Positions 20,299 to 29,737 of a DNA stretch of 64,000 nt are shown here, in pieces. The position numbers and the translations under genes are program-made. The notes beneath the pieces were generated by a model. It saw nothing but the letters and a program-made list of their open reading frames with translations, did not search any database and was not told the origin of the DNA. Positions within the stretch are counted from its first letter, which is position 1, and the number at the start of each line of letters is the position of its first letter. The DNA is from Phytophthora quininea (lineage: Eukaryota > Oomycota > Peronosporomycetes > Peronosporales > Peronosporaceae). The stretch lies in the NCBI GenBank assembly GCA_011947345.1, contig JAAVTG010000519.1, positions 496,001-560,000 on the forward strand, read 5' to 3'.

Positions 20299-21106
20299 AT
20301 GATGGCCACCGTGAAGTCCCCGCTCGCCCTGCTCGTGCTGGCCGCCGCCTCCAGCGACGCCGCCAACCTGCGCGCCGAGCGCAACCTCGGCGACACCACG
20401 TCCACGGACACCGCCACCTACACGTCCATCGACCAGTACGCGTCGGCCATGCTGGCGGCCGTCAACAAGGAGCGCGCCACCAAGGGCCTGTCGGCGCTCT
20501 GCATGAACAAGCTGCACTCGGCGGCGCAGCGCCACTCGGACGACATGGCCGCCAAGAACTACATGGCCCACGACGGCTCGGACGGCTCCACGATGTCGCA
20601 GCGCATCACGCAGGCCGGTTACGACTGGAGCGCCGTGGCCGAGAACGTGGCCGCCGGCCAGGTGGACGTGGACGCCGTGATGGTGGCGTGGATCAACTCG
20701 CCCGAGCACTACGAGAACATCATGGGCGACTACACCATGTTCGGCACGGCGTACGCCTTCAACGCCGACAGCACGTACAAGCACTACTGGACGCAGGACT
20801 TCGGGTCGGGCGACGCCGAGCAGTGCGACGGCGCTGCCTCGAGCGGCTCGACGACGCAGCAGGGTGCGGCTCAGAACGAGGACCAGGTGCAGGGCGAGGC
20901 GGAGACCGAGGCCCCCGCGGCGACGCCCGCTCCGACCACCGCGACACCCGAGACCGAGACCGAGACCGAGACCGCCTGCGACGGTCGCCCCGGTCACCGA
21001 GGCCCCTGCTACGGACCCGCCGACCCCGGCCGCGACGCCTGCCGCCACCACTGCCGCGCCGTCGACCGACAGTCCCAAGGGCAAGGACTGCGAGTCCAAC
21101 TTCTAA
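20299..21106 (+). pseudogene. CAP/PR-1-like gene with frameshifted tail
   Basis: Starts like the intact copies (MMATVKSPLALLVLAAASSD) but has two in-frame codon losses, one Leu pair shortened in the signal peptide and one Lys missing in CMNKLHSAAQ. The CAP domain is otherwise complete (AENVAAG, EHYENIMGDYTMFG, HYWTQDF). Near 20973 one extra base after the TETE repeat changes frame, so the tail becomes unrelated and runs on to 21339. The normal ending KDCESNF with TAA at 21104-21106 is still present in the old frame. If the base is a sequence error the gene is functional. Confidence 0.8.
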
Positions 21107-21803
21107 GCGCGCGCTCACTATCTATCGCCACCCCGTGTCGATTGCGGGGTCCCCACCATAGAGCTACCAGCTTATACGTAACTGCGTCGATTGAGTGCCT
21201 CCTCTCAAGCTGCAGACTAGACCGCTGTACAATAATGAACTTGAACGAACCGAACAATTTGTTTCTCGACAACGTTGGTTGGACTGTGAGGCGTGGTGGA
21301 CCGCAACCCGTCAATACTCTAATTCGATCGAGTCCATAGCTGTGTCGTTGGGAACTATGACACAGCCCACGACGGTGTCCGGTTGGTGAAGCAGAGCGCA
21401 CACCAAGACCCAAGATATCGACGATACTGTGGTTAAATCCTCCCCCGATTGGGACGTTCGCTGTTCGAACACTCGCCCCGGACGCTCGCTGGCGGCCTTC
21501 GCATAAACAGCAGCCAGTGGGGGGCGAATCCGTTGTTGACCCGGGCGATTAACGGCCGCGTCGCATGTGTTATCACGGCCATGTGAGTCAAGGTGAGCCC
21601 GCAGAGACCCATGTTGTGGCTTCCCCGTGAGTATCGAAGCAACCCCGAGGGCTGCAATGTCTGTGATATCTCGACAACTGCTATCGCTGCCGCGACCCCG
21701 AAAACACCCGCGACGGCACCGGGATGATATCTACGAACGATGTCGACGTGTTCGTCAGCTCTCTCACTCTTCAATTTTGCTATCTTCTGATCAGATACTA
21801 ATC
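21107..21803. repeat. conserved spacer between long and short CAP genes (third copy)
   Basis: Matches 27497-28194 directly and 23932-24631 inverted. Partial copies lie at 2195-2876 and 6185-6562. It holds the 3' flank of the long CAP gene and the promoter of the short one. A roughly 155-codon open frame runs through the two good copies but is broken here, so it is not called. Confidence 0.7.
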
Positions 21804-22357
21804 ATGACCACGACCAAGCGCACCGTCGCCCTTCTCGTCGCCGTCGCCGCCGCCGCCGCCACCACCAATTACGTCGTCAATGGGGCCAATCTCCGCCAGG
21901 ACCGCGGCCTGCAGACGTACCAACAGGCCGACGACTACGTCGACGCCATGCTGGCTGCCGTCAACAAGGAGCGCGGCACAGGGACTTTCAGCTCTGTGCA
22001 CGAACAAGAAGCTGCAGTCGGCGGCGCAGCGCCACTCGGACGACATGGCCGCCAAGAACTACATGGCCCACGAAGGCTCGGACAGATCCACGATGGACCA
22101 ACGCGTGACCGGCGCCGGCTACACTTGGACCGCCGCGGCCGAGAACGTGGCCGCCGGCCAGGTGGATGTGGCCGCCGCGATGGAGTCGTGGATGAACTCC
22201 CCGGCCACCGAGCGAATATCCTGGGCGACTACACCATGTTCGGCACGGCGTACTCGTACAGCGCCGACACCACGTACAAGCTACTGGACGCAGGACTTCG
22301 GGTCGGGCGACGGCAGCTCCAACACGAACACACCAGCACAGCCCCCTCTCGGTCGAC
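21804..22357 (+). pseudogene. short CAP/PR-1-like gene, frameshifted and fused to an aldo-keto reductase remnant
   Basis: The ATG at 21804 gives MTTTKRTVALLVAVAAAAAT, then NLRQDRGLQTY and the CAP start. A two-base loss near 21972 shifts the frame. The CAP domain continues in another frame (QSAAQRHSDDMAAKNYMAHE, AENVAAG) and is shifted again at SPATERISW, where GHRANILGDYTMFGTAYSYS is legible one frame over. A histidine codon is also missing before YWTQDF. The gene ends inside its tail at 22352-22357, where the sequence switches to an aldo-keto reductase. It is clearly non-functional. Confidence 0.78.
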
Positions 22358-23050
22358 ACGCGCGAGTTCTACGAAAACGAGGTTGACGTGGGTCGCGCCA
22401 TCCGCGACTCGGGCATCCCGCGCGAGGAGATCTTCGTGACCACCAAGCTGTTCATCGAGAACTGGGGCTACAACCAGGCCCTGGCAGCTGCGAAGGCCAG
22501 CAACGAGAAACTCGGCCTCGGATACATCGACCTGTACATGCTGCACGCGCCCGGCGAGCCCGAGCAACGCGCCGAAACGTGGCGCGCCGTCGAGGACCTG
22601 CACCAACAGGGCGTCTTGAAGGATATTGGTGTGTCGAACTTCGGCGAGGCCCATCTAGACAAGTTGCTGAAGACGGCTCGTGTCAAGCCTGCAGTGAACC
22701 AGGTGGAGCTCCACCCGTGGCTTATGCGCTCGGCGCTGGTGAAGTACTGCACTGATCACGGCATCTTGATGCAGGCCTACTCACCGTTGGCCAGGGCCAC
22801 TAAGATGGATGACCCCGCGCTACTGTCTGTCGCCGACGAGATAGGCGCCACACCTGCACAGGTGTTGATCGCCTTCAGCTTGGCGAACGGGTTCGTGGCG
22901 CTTCCCAAGTCGGTGCATCCGGAGCGCCAGAAGGCTAACCTGGAAGCTGTCAACATCAAGTTGTCCGCCGCTCAGGTGGCCAAACTCTCGTCGCCCGAAT
23001 CGTACTTGCCCACCGCTCCGTGGGACCCAGTGAAGCAACACGCAGTATAA
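22352..23050 (+). pseudogene. aldo-keto reductase lacking its N-terminal strand region
   Basis: From 22352 the frame reads VDTREFYENEVDVGRAIRDS and continues uninterrupted to TAA at 23050. All four AKR tetrad positions can be seen: D and Y of the DTxxxY segment, K in VFVTTKL-like FVTTKLF, and H in LYMLHAP. Later landmarks are GVLKDIGVSNF, NQVELHPW, QAYSPLAR and the NADP-binding LPKSVHPERQKANLE. About 45 residues (first beta strand) that should precede Asp are absent, because the sequence upstream is the tail of a CAP gene joined at a shared gtcgac. No ATG precedes the catalytic Asp in frame. It is a 5'-truncated gene made by a duplication breakpoint. An unspliced fusion product is conceivable but not in frame with the CAP gene. 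Confidence 0.85.
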
Positions 23051-23274
23051 ACGGATAACTCAAGCGAGCACTCCACAACAGCGTCGTCATAGCCCCGACA
23101 GCGCGCGGTTGGTTAGCACAATGCTCATTGCGCAATGTTAACCCCGACGACGAAAAGCTCGGAATCTCTTCAACATTCATTGCCCTTGTCTACTGATCAG
23201 TCTAAAATGCCTTGAAGGCCTTCGAGTGGCACTCGATTCCAATTCTACGTTCTTGTTAGTACAAATATGCAAGT

Positions 23275-23931
23275 CTAAGGTAGGGGGCAGCTTAGTCGTC
23301 GCGGACATCCGTTTGCACGGCCGACTGTGTGCCGGGGAATCCCGCCACGACGGGCCCTTTCGTGTTCTGCGCGGTCGACGGAGAGGGGGCTGTGCTGGTG
23401 TGTTCGTGTTGGAGCTACCGTCGCAGGCCGACCCGAAGTCCTGCGTCCAGTAGTGCTTGTACGTGGTGTCGGCGCTGGACGAGTACGCCGTGCCGAACAT
23501 GGTGTAGTCACCCAGGATATTCGCTCGGTGGCCGGGGAGTCCATCCACGACTGCATCACGGCGGCCACATCCACCTGACCCGCTGCCACGTTCTCGGCCA
23601 CGGCGGTCCAAGTGTAGCCGGCGCCGGTCACGCGTTGGTCCATCGTGGGTCCGTCCGAGCCTTCGTGGGCCATGTAGTTCTTGGTGGCCATGTCGTCCGA
23701 GTGGCGCTGCGCCGCTGACTGCAGCTTCTTGTTCGTGCACAGAGCTGAAAGTCCCTGTGCCGCGCGCTCCTTGTTGACGGCAGCCAGCATGGCGTTGACG
23801 TAGTCGTCGGCCTGTTGGTACGTCTGCAGGCCGCGGTCCTGGCGGAGGTTGGCCCCATTGACGACGTCATTGGTGGTGGCGGCGGCGGCGACGGCGACGA
23901 GAAGGGCGACGGTGCGCTTGGTCGTGGTCAT
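23275..23931 (-). pseudogene. short CAP/PR-1-like gene (left arm copy), frameshifted
   Basis: The ATG at 23931 opens MTTTKRTVALLVAVAAAATT, NLRQDRGLQTYQQ and a CAP domain through AENVAAGQVDVAAVMQSW. At SPATERISW the frame is lost by one missing base. The next frame reads GHRANILGDYTMFGTAYSSS and HYWTQDFGS. Relative to the right-arm copy it lacks the codons for GDSEA before CDGSSNTNTP. The short tail never reaches a KDC ending in any single frame. The same SPATER frameshift occurs in all three short CAP copies. Confidence 0.75.
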
Positions 23932-24631
23932 GATTAGTATCCGATCGGAAGATAGTAAATTGAAGAGTGAGAGAGCTGACGAACACGTCGACATCGTTCG
24001 TAGATATCATCCCGGTGTCGTCGCGGGTGTTTTCGGGGTCGCGGCAGCGATAGCAGTTGTCGAGATATCACAGACATTGCAGCCGTCGGGGTTGCTTCGA
24101 TACTCACGGGGAAGCCACAACACGGGGTCTCTGCGGGCTCACCTTGACTCACATGGCTGTGATAACACATGCGAGGCGGCCGTTAATCGCCCGGGTCAAC
24201 AACGGATTCGCCCCCACTGGCTGCTGTTTATGCGAAGGCTGCCAGCGAGTGTCCGGGGCGAGTGTTCGAACAGCGAACGTCCCAATCGGGGGAGGATTTA
24301 ACCACAGTATCGTCGTCGATATCTTGGGTCTTGGTGTGCGCTCTGCTTCACCAACCGGACACCGTCGTGGGCTGTGTCATAGTTTCCGACGACACAGCTA
24401 TGGACTCGATCGAATTAGAGTATTGACGGGCTGCGGCCCACCACGCCTCACAGTCCAACCAACCAACGTTGTCGAGAAACAAATTGTTCGGTTCGTTCAA
24501 GTTCATTATTGTACAGTGGTCTAGTCTGCAGCTTGAGAGGAGGCACTCAATCGACGCAGTTACGTATAAGTTGGCTCTATGGTGGGGACCCCGCAATCGA
24601 CACGGGGTGGCGATAGATAGTGAGCGCGCGC

Positions 24632-25444
24632 TTAGAAGTTGGACTCGCAGTCCTTGCCCTTGGGACTGTCGGTCGACGGCGCGGCAGTGGTGGCGGCAGG
24701 CGTCGCGGCCGGGGTCGGCGCGTCCGTAGCAGGGGCCTCGGTGACCGGGGCGACCGTCGCAGGCGTCTCGGTCTCGGTCTCGGTCTCGGGCGTCGCGGTG
24801 GTCGGAGCGGGCGTCGCCGCGGGGGCCTCGGTCTCCGCCTCGCCCTGCACCTGGTCCTCGTTCTGAGCCGCATCCTGCTGCGTCGTCGAGCCGCTCGAGG
24901 CAGCGCCGTCGCACTGCTCGGCGTCGCCCGACCCGAAGTCCTGCGTCCAGTAGTGCTTGTACGTGCTGTCGGCGTTGAAGGCGTACGCCGTGCCGAACAT
25001 GGTGTAGTCGCCCATGATGTTCTCGTAGTGCTCGGGCGAGTTGATCCACGCCACCATCACGGCGTCCACGTCCACCTGGCCGGCGGCCACGTTCTCGGCC
25101 ACGGCGCTCCAGTCGTAACCGGCCTGCGTGATGCGCTGCGACATCGTGGAGCCGTCCGAGCCGTCGTGGGCCATGTAGTTCTTGGCGGCCATGTCGTCCG
25201 AGTGGCGCTGCGCCGCCGAGTGCAGCTTCTTGTTCATGCAGAGCGCCGACAGGCCCTTGGTGGCGCGCTCCTTGTTGACGGCCGCCAGCATGGCCGACGC
25301 GTACTGGTCGATGGACGTGTAGGTGGCGGTGTCCGTGGACGTGGTGTCGCCGAGGTTGCGCTCAGCGCGCAGGTTGGCGGCGTCACTGGAGGCGGCGGCC
25401 AGCACGAGCAACAGGGCGAGCGAGGACTTCACGGTGGCCATCAT
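24632..25444 (-). CDS. secreted CAP/PR-1-like protein, intact (270 aa, left arm)
   Basis: Double ATG at 25444-25439. The protein matches the product of 6563-7375 in length, signal peptide, CAP motifs (RHSDDM, AENVAAG, EHYENIMGDYTMFG, HYWTQDF), TPE-rich tail and the terminal KDCESNF. Its mirror partner is at 26684. The promoter differs from that of the partner beyond about 15 bp upstream of the ATG, so the two identical proteins may be expressed differently. Confidence 0.93.
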   Translation of the reverse strand: MMATVKSSLALLLVLAAASSDAANLRAERNLGDTTSTDTATYTSIDQYASAMLAAVNKERATKGLSALCMNKKLHSAAQRHSDDMAAKNYMAHDGSDGSTMSQRITQAGYDWSAVAENVAAGQVDVDAVMVAWINSPEHYENIMGDYTMFGTAYAFNADSTYKHYWTQDFGSGDAEQCDGAASSGSTTQQDAAQNEDQVQGEAETEAPAATPAPTTATPETETETETPATVAPVTEAPATDAPTPAATPAATTAAPSTDSPKGKDCESNF

Positions 25445-25459
25445 TTTGAATTGGTAGGG

Positions 25460-26667
25460 GTGGTGGTTGTGTTGGTGGAAGATGGCAAATGCGAAAGTGG
25501 TGACGACTAAATTGCCCCGCGTGCATTTGTCATCCGAGCGCACCTGGCGCCGAGGCAATCATTGCACGGGCGCTGCACGAGTGTCCCTTGTCGCCGTCGC
25601 AGGTGGACGACCAGCAACGCCGATACAAACAGTCGTGCCCTGCACGGTGCAACGGTGATCGAAATGCCTCGACACCGAAGCATTCGGGCCATGCGTTGGC
25701 GCTCCAGTTGCTGCTGAAGAAGATCGCACCGGGTCACGCCAGCGTCGTCCATCGGTTCACAGCCGCAAAGCGAGCGCCAGTTGGTCATCATTTCGGAAGG
25801 TGAGACCGCCGTCTTTCGGTCGCTACGCGCGATACCGCGTTATCGCAACGACGGACGGGCGATGCAGCGCCTGCTGTCCGCGATGCGCCGCGCTACAGCG
25901 CTCTGGCGCACCCGCGACGCCATGCAAGACCCGACTGAAAGCTTGAACAGCCGTGCCAGCGCCGTTGGATGCTGGGCTTTGGATGCCGGTCTCACTCCGT
26001 TGTTAACACGCACTGCCGATGTGTCTACAGATTCTGTAAGGTTTTCTGGAACGTAACTTTCGTGTTTGATCGCACGCGCTCGAACACTAGCATTACTCGT
26101 GCGATCCATGCGGCTTCGAGGCGAATTAGTCGCGTCGGGCTCGGTTCGGCACGGAGCCTCGCCTCGAACAGTCAACGCGACCACGAGACCACCAAACCAA
26201 AAGACCGGACGAGCGGTGGCATCCCGCTGCAACGGGGAAAGTCTTGAAGTCCAGGAGTCATGAGTGGGGTGTGGCTCCTCGATCATTGACTCAAAGATTT
26301 CGCTCCTTGTCGGCTCTGCGCGGCGGACTTGACTGGCAACGAATCGTCAATCCTTTGGGCACGGAGAGACTGGTCCCTGCCCAGCGACTGACCGCCTCAG
26401 TGACTGGAGCGCCAGGCGAAGGTGCAACTCGACAACTGTTTTCAACGCGTGCGGCGGAATACCACGCGGACTTGGCAGGGGCCACAAAACTCTCCGCCAT
26501 GTGGGCACGGCGTCGCGGGAAGTTGCGCCTGGGGATCCCTATGTAAGAGTCTCGGTCTCAGTAAGACCATGCCGGTTGGCGACTGGTATCGCGCCTGGCG
26601 GACCAGCCCGACCGATGACGGAGCAGCAGCTCAGTTTGCATTTTGCCGTCTTCTACAGCAACCAACA
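25460..26667. other. central spacer of the inverted repeat
   Basis: About 1.2 kb of single-copy DNA between the two arms, itself duplicated at 19075-20280. It supplies divergent promoters for the CAP genes on each side. Open frames are present but not protein-like. Confidence 0.55.
26629..26644 (+). promoter_or_regulatory. oomycete core promoter-like element
   Basis: GCTCAGTTTGCATTTT, identical to the element at 20240, one mismatch from the consensus, 39 bp upstream of the CAP start at 26684. Confidence 0.6.
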
Positions 26668-26683
26668 GCACTACCAATTCAAA

Positions 26684-27496
26684 ATGATGGCCACCGTGAA
26701 GTCCTCGCTCGCCCTGTTGCTCGTGCTGGCCGCCGCCTCCAGTGACGCCGCCAACCTGCGCGCTGAGCGCAACCTCGGCGACACCACGTCCACGGACACC
26801 GCCACCTACACGTCCATCGACCAGTACGCGTCGGCCATGCTGGCGGCCGTCAACAAGGAGCGCGCCACCAAGGGCCTGTCGGCGCTCTGCATGAACAAGA
26901 AGCTGCACTCGGCGGCGCAGCGCCACTCGGACGACATGGCCGCCAAGAACTACATGGCCCACGACGGCTCGGACGGCTCCACGATGTCGCAGCGCATCAC
27001 GCAGGCCGGTTACGACTGGAGCGCCGTGGCCGAGAACGTGGCCGCCGGCCAGGTGGACGTGGACGCCGTGATGGTGGCGTGGATCAACTCGCCCGAGCAC
27101 TACGAGAACATCATGGGCGACTACACCATGTTCGGCACGGCGTACGCCTTCAACGCCGACAGCACGTACAAGCACTACTGGACGCAGGACTTCGGGTCGG
27201 GCGACGCCGAGCAGTGCGACGGCGCTGCCTCGAGCGGCTCGACGACGCAGCAGGATGCGGCTCAGAACGAGGACCAGGTGCAGGGCGAGGCGGAGACCGA
27301 GGCCCCCGCGGCGACGCCCGCTCCGACCACCGCGACGCCCGAGACCGAGACCGAGACCGAGACGCCTGCGACGGTCGCCCCGGTCACCGAGGCCCCTGCT
27401 ACGGACGCGCCGACCCCGGCCGCGACGCCTGCCGCCACCACTGCCGCGCCGTCGACCGACAGTCCCAAGGGCAAGGACTGCGAGTCCAACTTCTAA
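26684..27496 (+). CDS. secreted CAP/PR-1-like protein, intact (270 aa, right arm)
   Basis: The ATG at 26684 (second ATG next) begins the same 270-residue protein as at 24632 and 6563: signal peptide, NLRAERNL, CAP domain with HYWTQDF, Thr/Pro/Glu tail and KDCESNF before TAA at 27494-27496. Core promoter element 39 bp upstream. The three intact copies differ by very few bases, which implies recent duplication or gene conversion between arms. Confidence 0.93.
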   Translation: MMATVKSSLALLLVLAAASSDAANLRAERNLGDTTSTDTATYTSIDQYASAMLAAVNKERATKGLSALCMNKKLHSAAQRHSDDMAAKNYMAHDGSDGSTMSQRITQAGYDWSAVAENVAAGQVDVDAVMVAWINSPEHYENIMGDYTMFGTAYAFNADSTYKHYWTQDFGSGDAEQCDGAASSGSTTQQDAAQNEDQVQGEAETEAPAATPAPTTATPETETETETPATVAPVTEAPATDAPTPAATPAATTAAPSTDSPKGKDCESNF

Positions 27497-28153
27497 GCGC
27501 GCTCACTATCTATCGCCACCCCGTGTCGATTGCGGGGTCCCCACCATAGAGCCAACTTATACGTAACTGCGTCGATTGAGTGCCTCCTCTCAAGCTGCAG
27601 ACTAGACCACTGTACAATAATGAACTTGAACGAACCGAACAATTTGTTTCTCGACAACGTTGGTTGGTTGGACTGTGAGGCGTGGTGGGCCGCAGCCCGT
27701 CAATACTCTAATTCGATCGAGTCCATAGCTGTGTCGTCGGAAACTATGACACAGCCCACGACGGTGTCCGGTTGGTGAAGCAGAGCGCACACCAAGACCC
27801 AAGATATCGACGACGATACTGTGGTTAAATCCTCCCCCGATTGGGACGTTCGCTGTTCGAACACTCGCCCCGGACACTCGCTGGCAGCCTTCGCATAAAC
27901 AGCAGCCAGTGGGGGCGAATCCGTTGTTGACCCGGGCGATTAACGGCCGCCTCGCATGTGTTATCACAGCCATGTGAGTCAAGGTGAGCCCGCAGAGACC
28001 CCGTGTTGTGGCTTCCCCGTGAGTATCGAAGCAACCCCGACGGCTGCAATGTCTGTGATATCTCGACAACTGCTATCGCTGCCGCGACCCCGAAAACACC
28101 CGCGACGACACCGGGATGATATCTACGAACGATGTCGACGTGTTCGTCAGCTC

Positions 28154-28169
28154 TCTCACTCTTCAATTT
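28154..28169 (+). promoter_or_regulatory. core promoter-like element of the short CAP gene
   Basis: TCTCACTCTTCAATTT fits GCTCATTYYNCAWTTT with two mismatches, 25 bp upstream of the ATG at 28195. The mirror copy lies in the left arm near 23957-23972. Confidence 0.45.
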
Positions 28170-28194
28170 ACTATCTTCCGATCGGATACTAATC

Positions 28195-28862
28195 ATGACC
28201 ACGACCAAGCGCACCGTCGCCCTTCTCGTCGCCGTCGCCGCCGCCGCCACCACCAATGACGTCGTCAATGGGGCCAACCTCCGCCAGGACCGCGGCCTGC
28301 AGACGTACCAACAGGCCGACGACTACGTCAACGCCATGCTGGCTGCCGTCAACAAGGAGCGCGCGGCACAGGGACTTTCAGCTCTGTGCACGAACAAGAA
28401 GCTGCAGTCAGCGGCGCAGCGCCACTCGGACGACATGGCCACCAAGAACTACATGGCCCACGAAGGCTCGGACGGACCCACGATGGACCAACGCGTGACC
28501 GGCGCCGGCTACACTTGGACCGCCGTGGCCGAGAACGTGGCAGCGGGTCAGGTGGATGTGGCCGCCGTGATGCAGTCGTGGATGGACTCCCCGGCCACCG
28601 AGCGAATATCCTGGGTGACTACACCATGTTCGGCACGGCGTACTCGTCCAGCGCCGACACCACGTACAAGCACTACTGGACGCAGGACTTCGGGTCGGGC
28701 GACTCCGAGGCCTGCGACGGTAGCTCCAACACGAACACACCAGCACAGCCCCCTCTCCGTCGACCGCGCAGAACACGAAAGGGCCCGTCGTGGCGGGATT
28801 CCCGGCACACAGTCGGCCGTGCAAACGGATGTCCGCGACGACTAAGCTGCCCCCTACCTTAG
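28195..28862 (+). pseudogene. short CAP/PR-1-like gene (right arm copy), frameshifted
   Basis: Starts MTTTKRTVALLVAVAAAATT. The CAP domain is intact to MQSWMDSP, then one base is missing and GHRANILGDYTMFGTAYSSS, HYWTQDFGSGDSEACDGSSN follow in the next frame, ending at 28862. The tail is short and lacks the DC ending seen in the long genes unless a further frame change is allowed. It mirrors the left arm copy and shares its frameshift. If that base is a systematic sequence error, this would be a roughly 210-residue secreted CAP protein. Confidence 0.75.
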
Positions 28863-29090
28863 ACTTGCATATTTGTACTAACAAGAACGTAGAATTGGAA
28901 TCGAGTGCCACTCGAAGGCCTTCAAGGCATTTTAGACTGATCAGTAGACAAGGGCAATGAATGTTGAAGAGATTCCGAGCTTTTCGTCGTCGGGGTTAAC
29001 ATTGCGCAATGAGCATTGTGCTAACCAACCGCGCGCTGTCGGGGCTATGACGACGCTGTTGTGGAGTGCTCGTGTTCCGCGAATGACGGT

Positions 29091-29693
29091 TTACACCGCC
29101 AACTTCTTCGCCACTTCAGCGAACGACTTGCCCTGAGTAATGCCGATGTTCTTTTCGAGCTGCGAGATCTGGCGGTCACTCTTCGCACCAGCAATTACAC
29201 CGGCACCCCACGGAGAACCGCCGTGCACTTCCTCCGTGTTGAAGAGTTCCTGCGCCCTATAGCCCAGAGGCACGTACGTCATGCCGTGGGAAACCAGGAA
29301 TGTCACCGTCGAAAGCGCGGTCGTCTCCTGACCAGCACCGAGCAGCGACGTGCTGAAGAACGTGCCGGCCAGCTTGCCCACCAAAGCTTGACCGAACCAG
29401 AGTTGCCCCGTAGCGTCCATGAGAGCTTTAGCCTGATCGGGGAACACGCCAAAACGTGTAGGAAAGCCGAATAGGATAGCATCCGCCTCGGCCAGCGTCT
29501 GCGGCGTAGCAATCGGGTGGTCTCTCTTGGGAGGCGCGTGCATCTTCTCGAGGATTTCGTCGGACAGAGTTTCGGCGATCTGGTAGATCGTGGCAGTGAC
29601 ACCGGGGACGGAGTCGACGCCTTCCTTGATGGATTCGGCTAGGGTGGCAGCGTGGCCGTACGTGGAATAGTAGACGATGGCGACGTTGGTCAT
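29091..29693 (-). CDS. WrbA/Pst2-type NAD(P)H:quinone oxidoreductase (200 aa)
   Basis: Flavodoxin-like fold enzyme that reduces quinones by two electrons using FMN. The ATG at 29693 begins MTNVAIVYYSTYGHAATLAE, the FMN-phosphate loop (STYGH). PTRFGVFPDQ and GKLAGTFFSTSLLGAGQETT followed by LVSHGMTYVPLGY are the other flavin-binding loops of the WrbA family. Length is normal and the frame is unbroken. It is single-copy here and lies directly outside the inverted repeat, its stop codon 19 bp from the right arm end. Likely a cytosolic or membrane-associated antioxidant enzyme. Confidence 0.92.
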   Translation of the reverse strand: MTNVAIVYYSTYGHAATLAESIKEGVDSVPGVTATIYQIAETLSDEILEKMHAPPKRDHPIATPQTLAEADAILFGFPTRFGVFPDQAKALMDATGQLWFGQALVGKLAGTFFSTSLLGAGQETTALSTVTFLVSHGMTYVPLGYRAQELFNTEEVHGGSPWGAGVIAGAKSDRQISQLEKNIGITQGKSFAEVAKKLAV

Positions 29694-29721
29694 GGTGCGT
29701 GGTGAGTGGGTCGATGAAAGA

Positions 29722-29737
29722 CAATTGGAAAGTGAGT
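29722..29737 (-). promoter_or_regulatory. core promoter-like element of the WrbA-like gene
   Basis: On the minus strand ACTCACTTTCCAATTG resembles GCTCATTYYNCAWTTT with three mismatches, about 28 bp upstream of the ATG. Confidence 0.4.

Larger units (their letters stand above)
23065..25459. repeat. left arm of a ~6-kb inverted repeat
   Basis: Starts at cgagcactccacaac, 14 bp after the aldo-keto reductase stop, and mirrors 26668-29072 on the other strand nearly perfectly. The arm holds a short CAP pseudogene, the conserved spacer and a full-length long CAP gene, all on the minus strand. Differences between arms are a few single-base changes and a 9-12 bp deletion near 23437. Confidence 0.88.
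26668..29072. repeat. right arm of the ~6-kb inverted repeat
   Basis: Mirror image of 23065-25459. It ends at ...gttgtggagtgctcg, 18 bp before the WrbA-like gene's stop codon, as abruptly as the left arm ends next to the aldo-keto reductase. Confidence 0.88.

Noticed and set aside
19875..21161. 428-codon plus-strand frame across the CAP spacer and gene
   Set aside because: The spacer part is not protein-like and the gene part is the shifted frame of the CAP gene.
20299..21339. The long tail of the 20299 CAP gene as a new C-terminal domain
   Set aside because: It is the antisense-free shifted frame of the normal tail and 3' flank. The canonical KDCESNF stop is intact in the original frame.
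24057..24524. 155-codon open frame conserved in both palindrome arms (also 27602-28069)
   Set aside because: It lies in CAP 3' flank and promoter, is broken in the third copy near 21009-21413, and is conserved only because the DNA is a recent duplicate.
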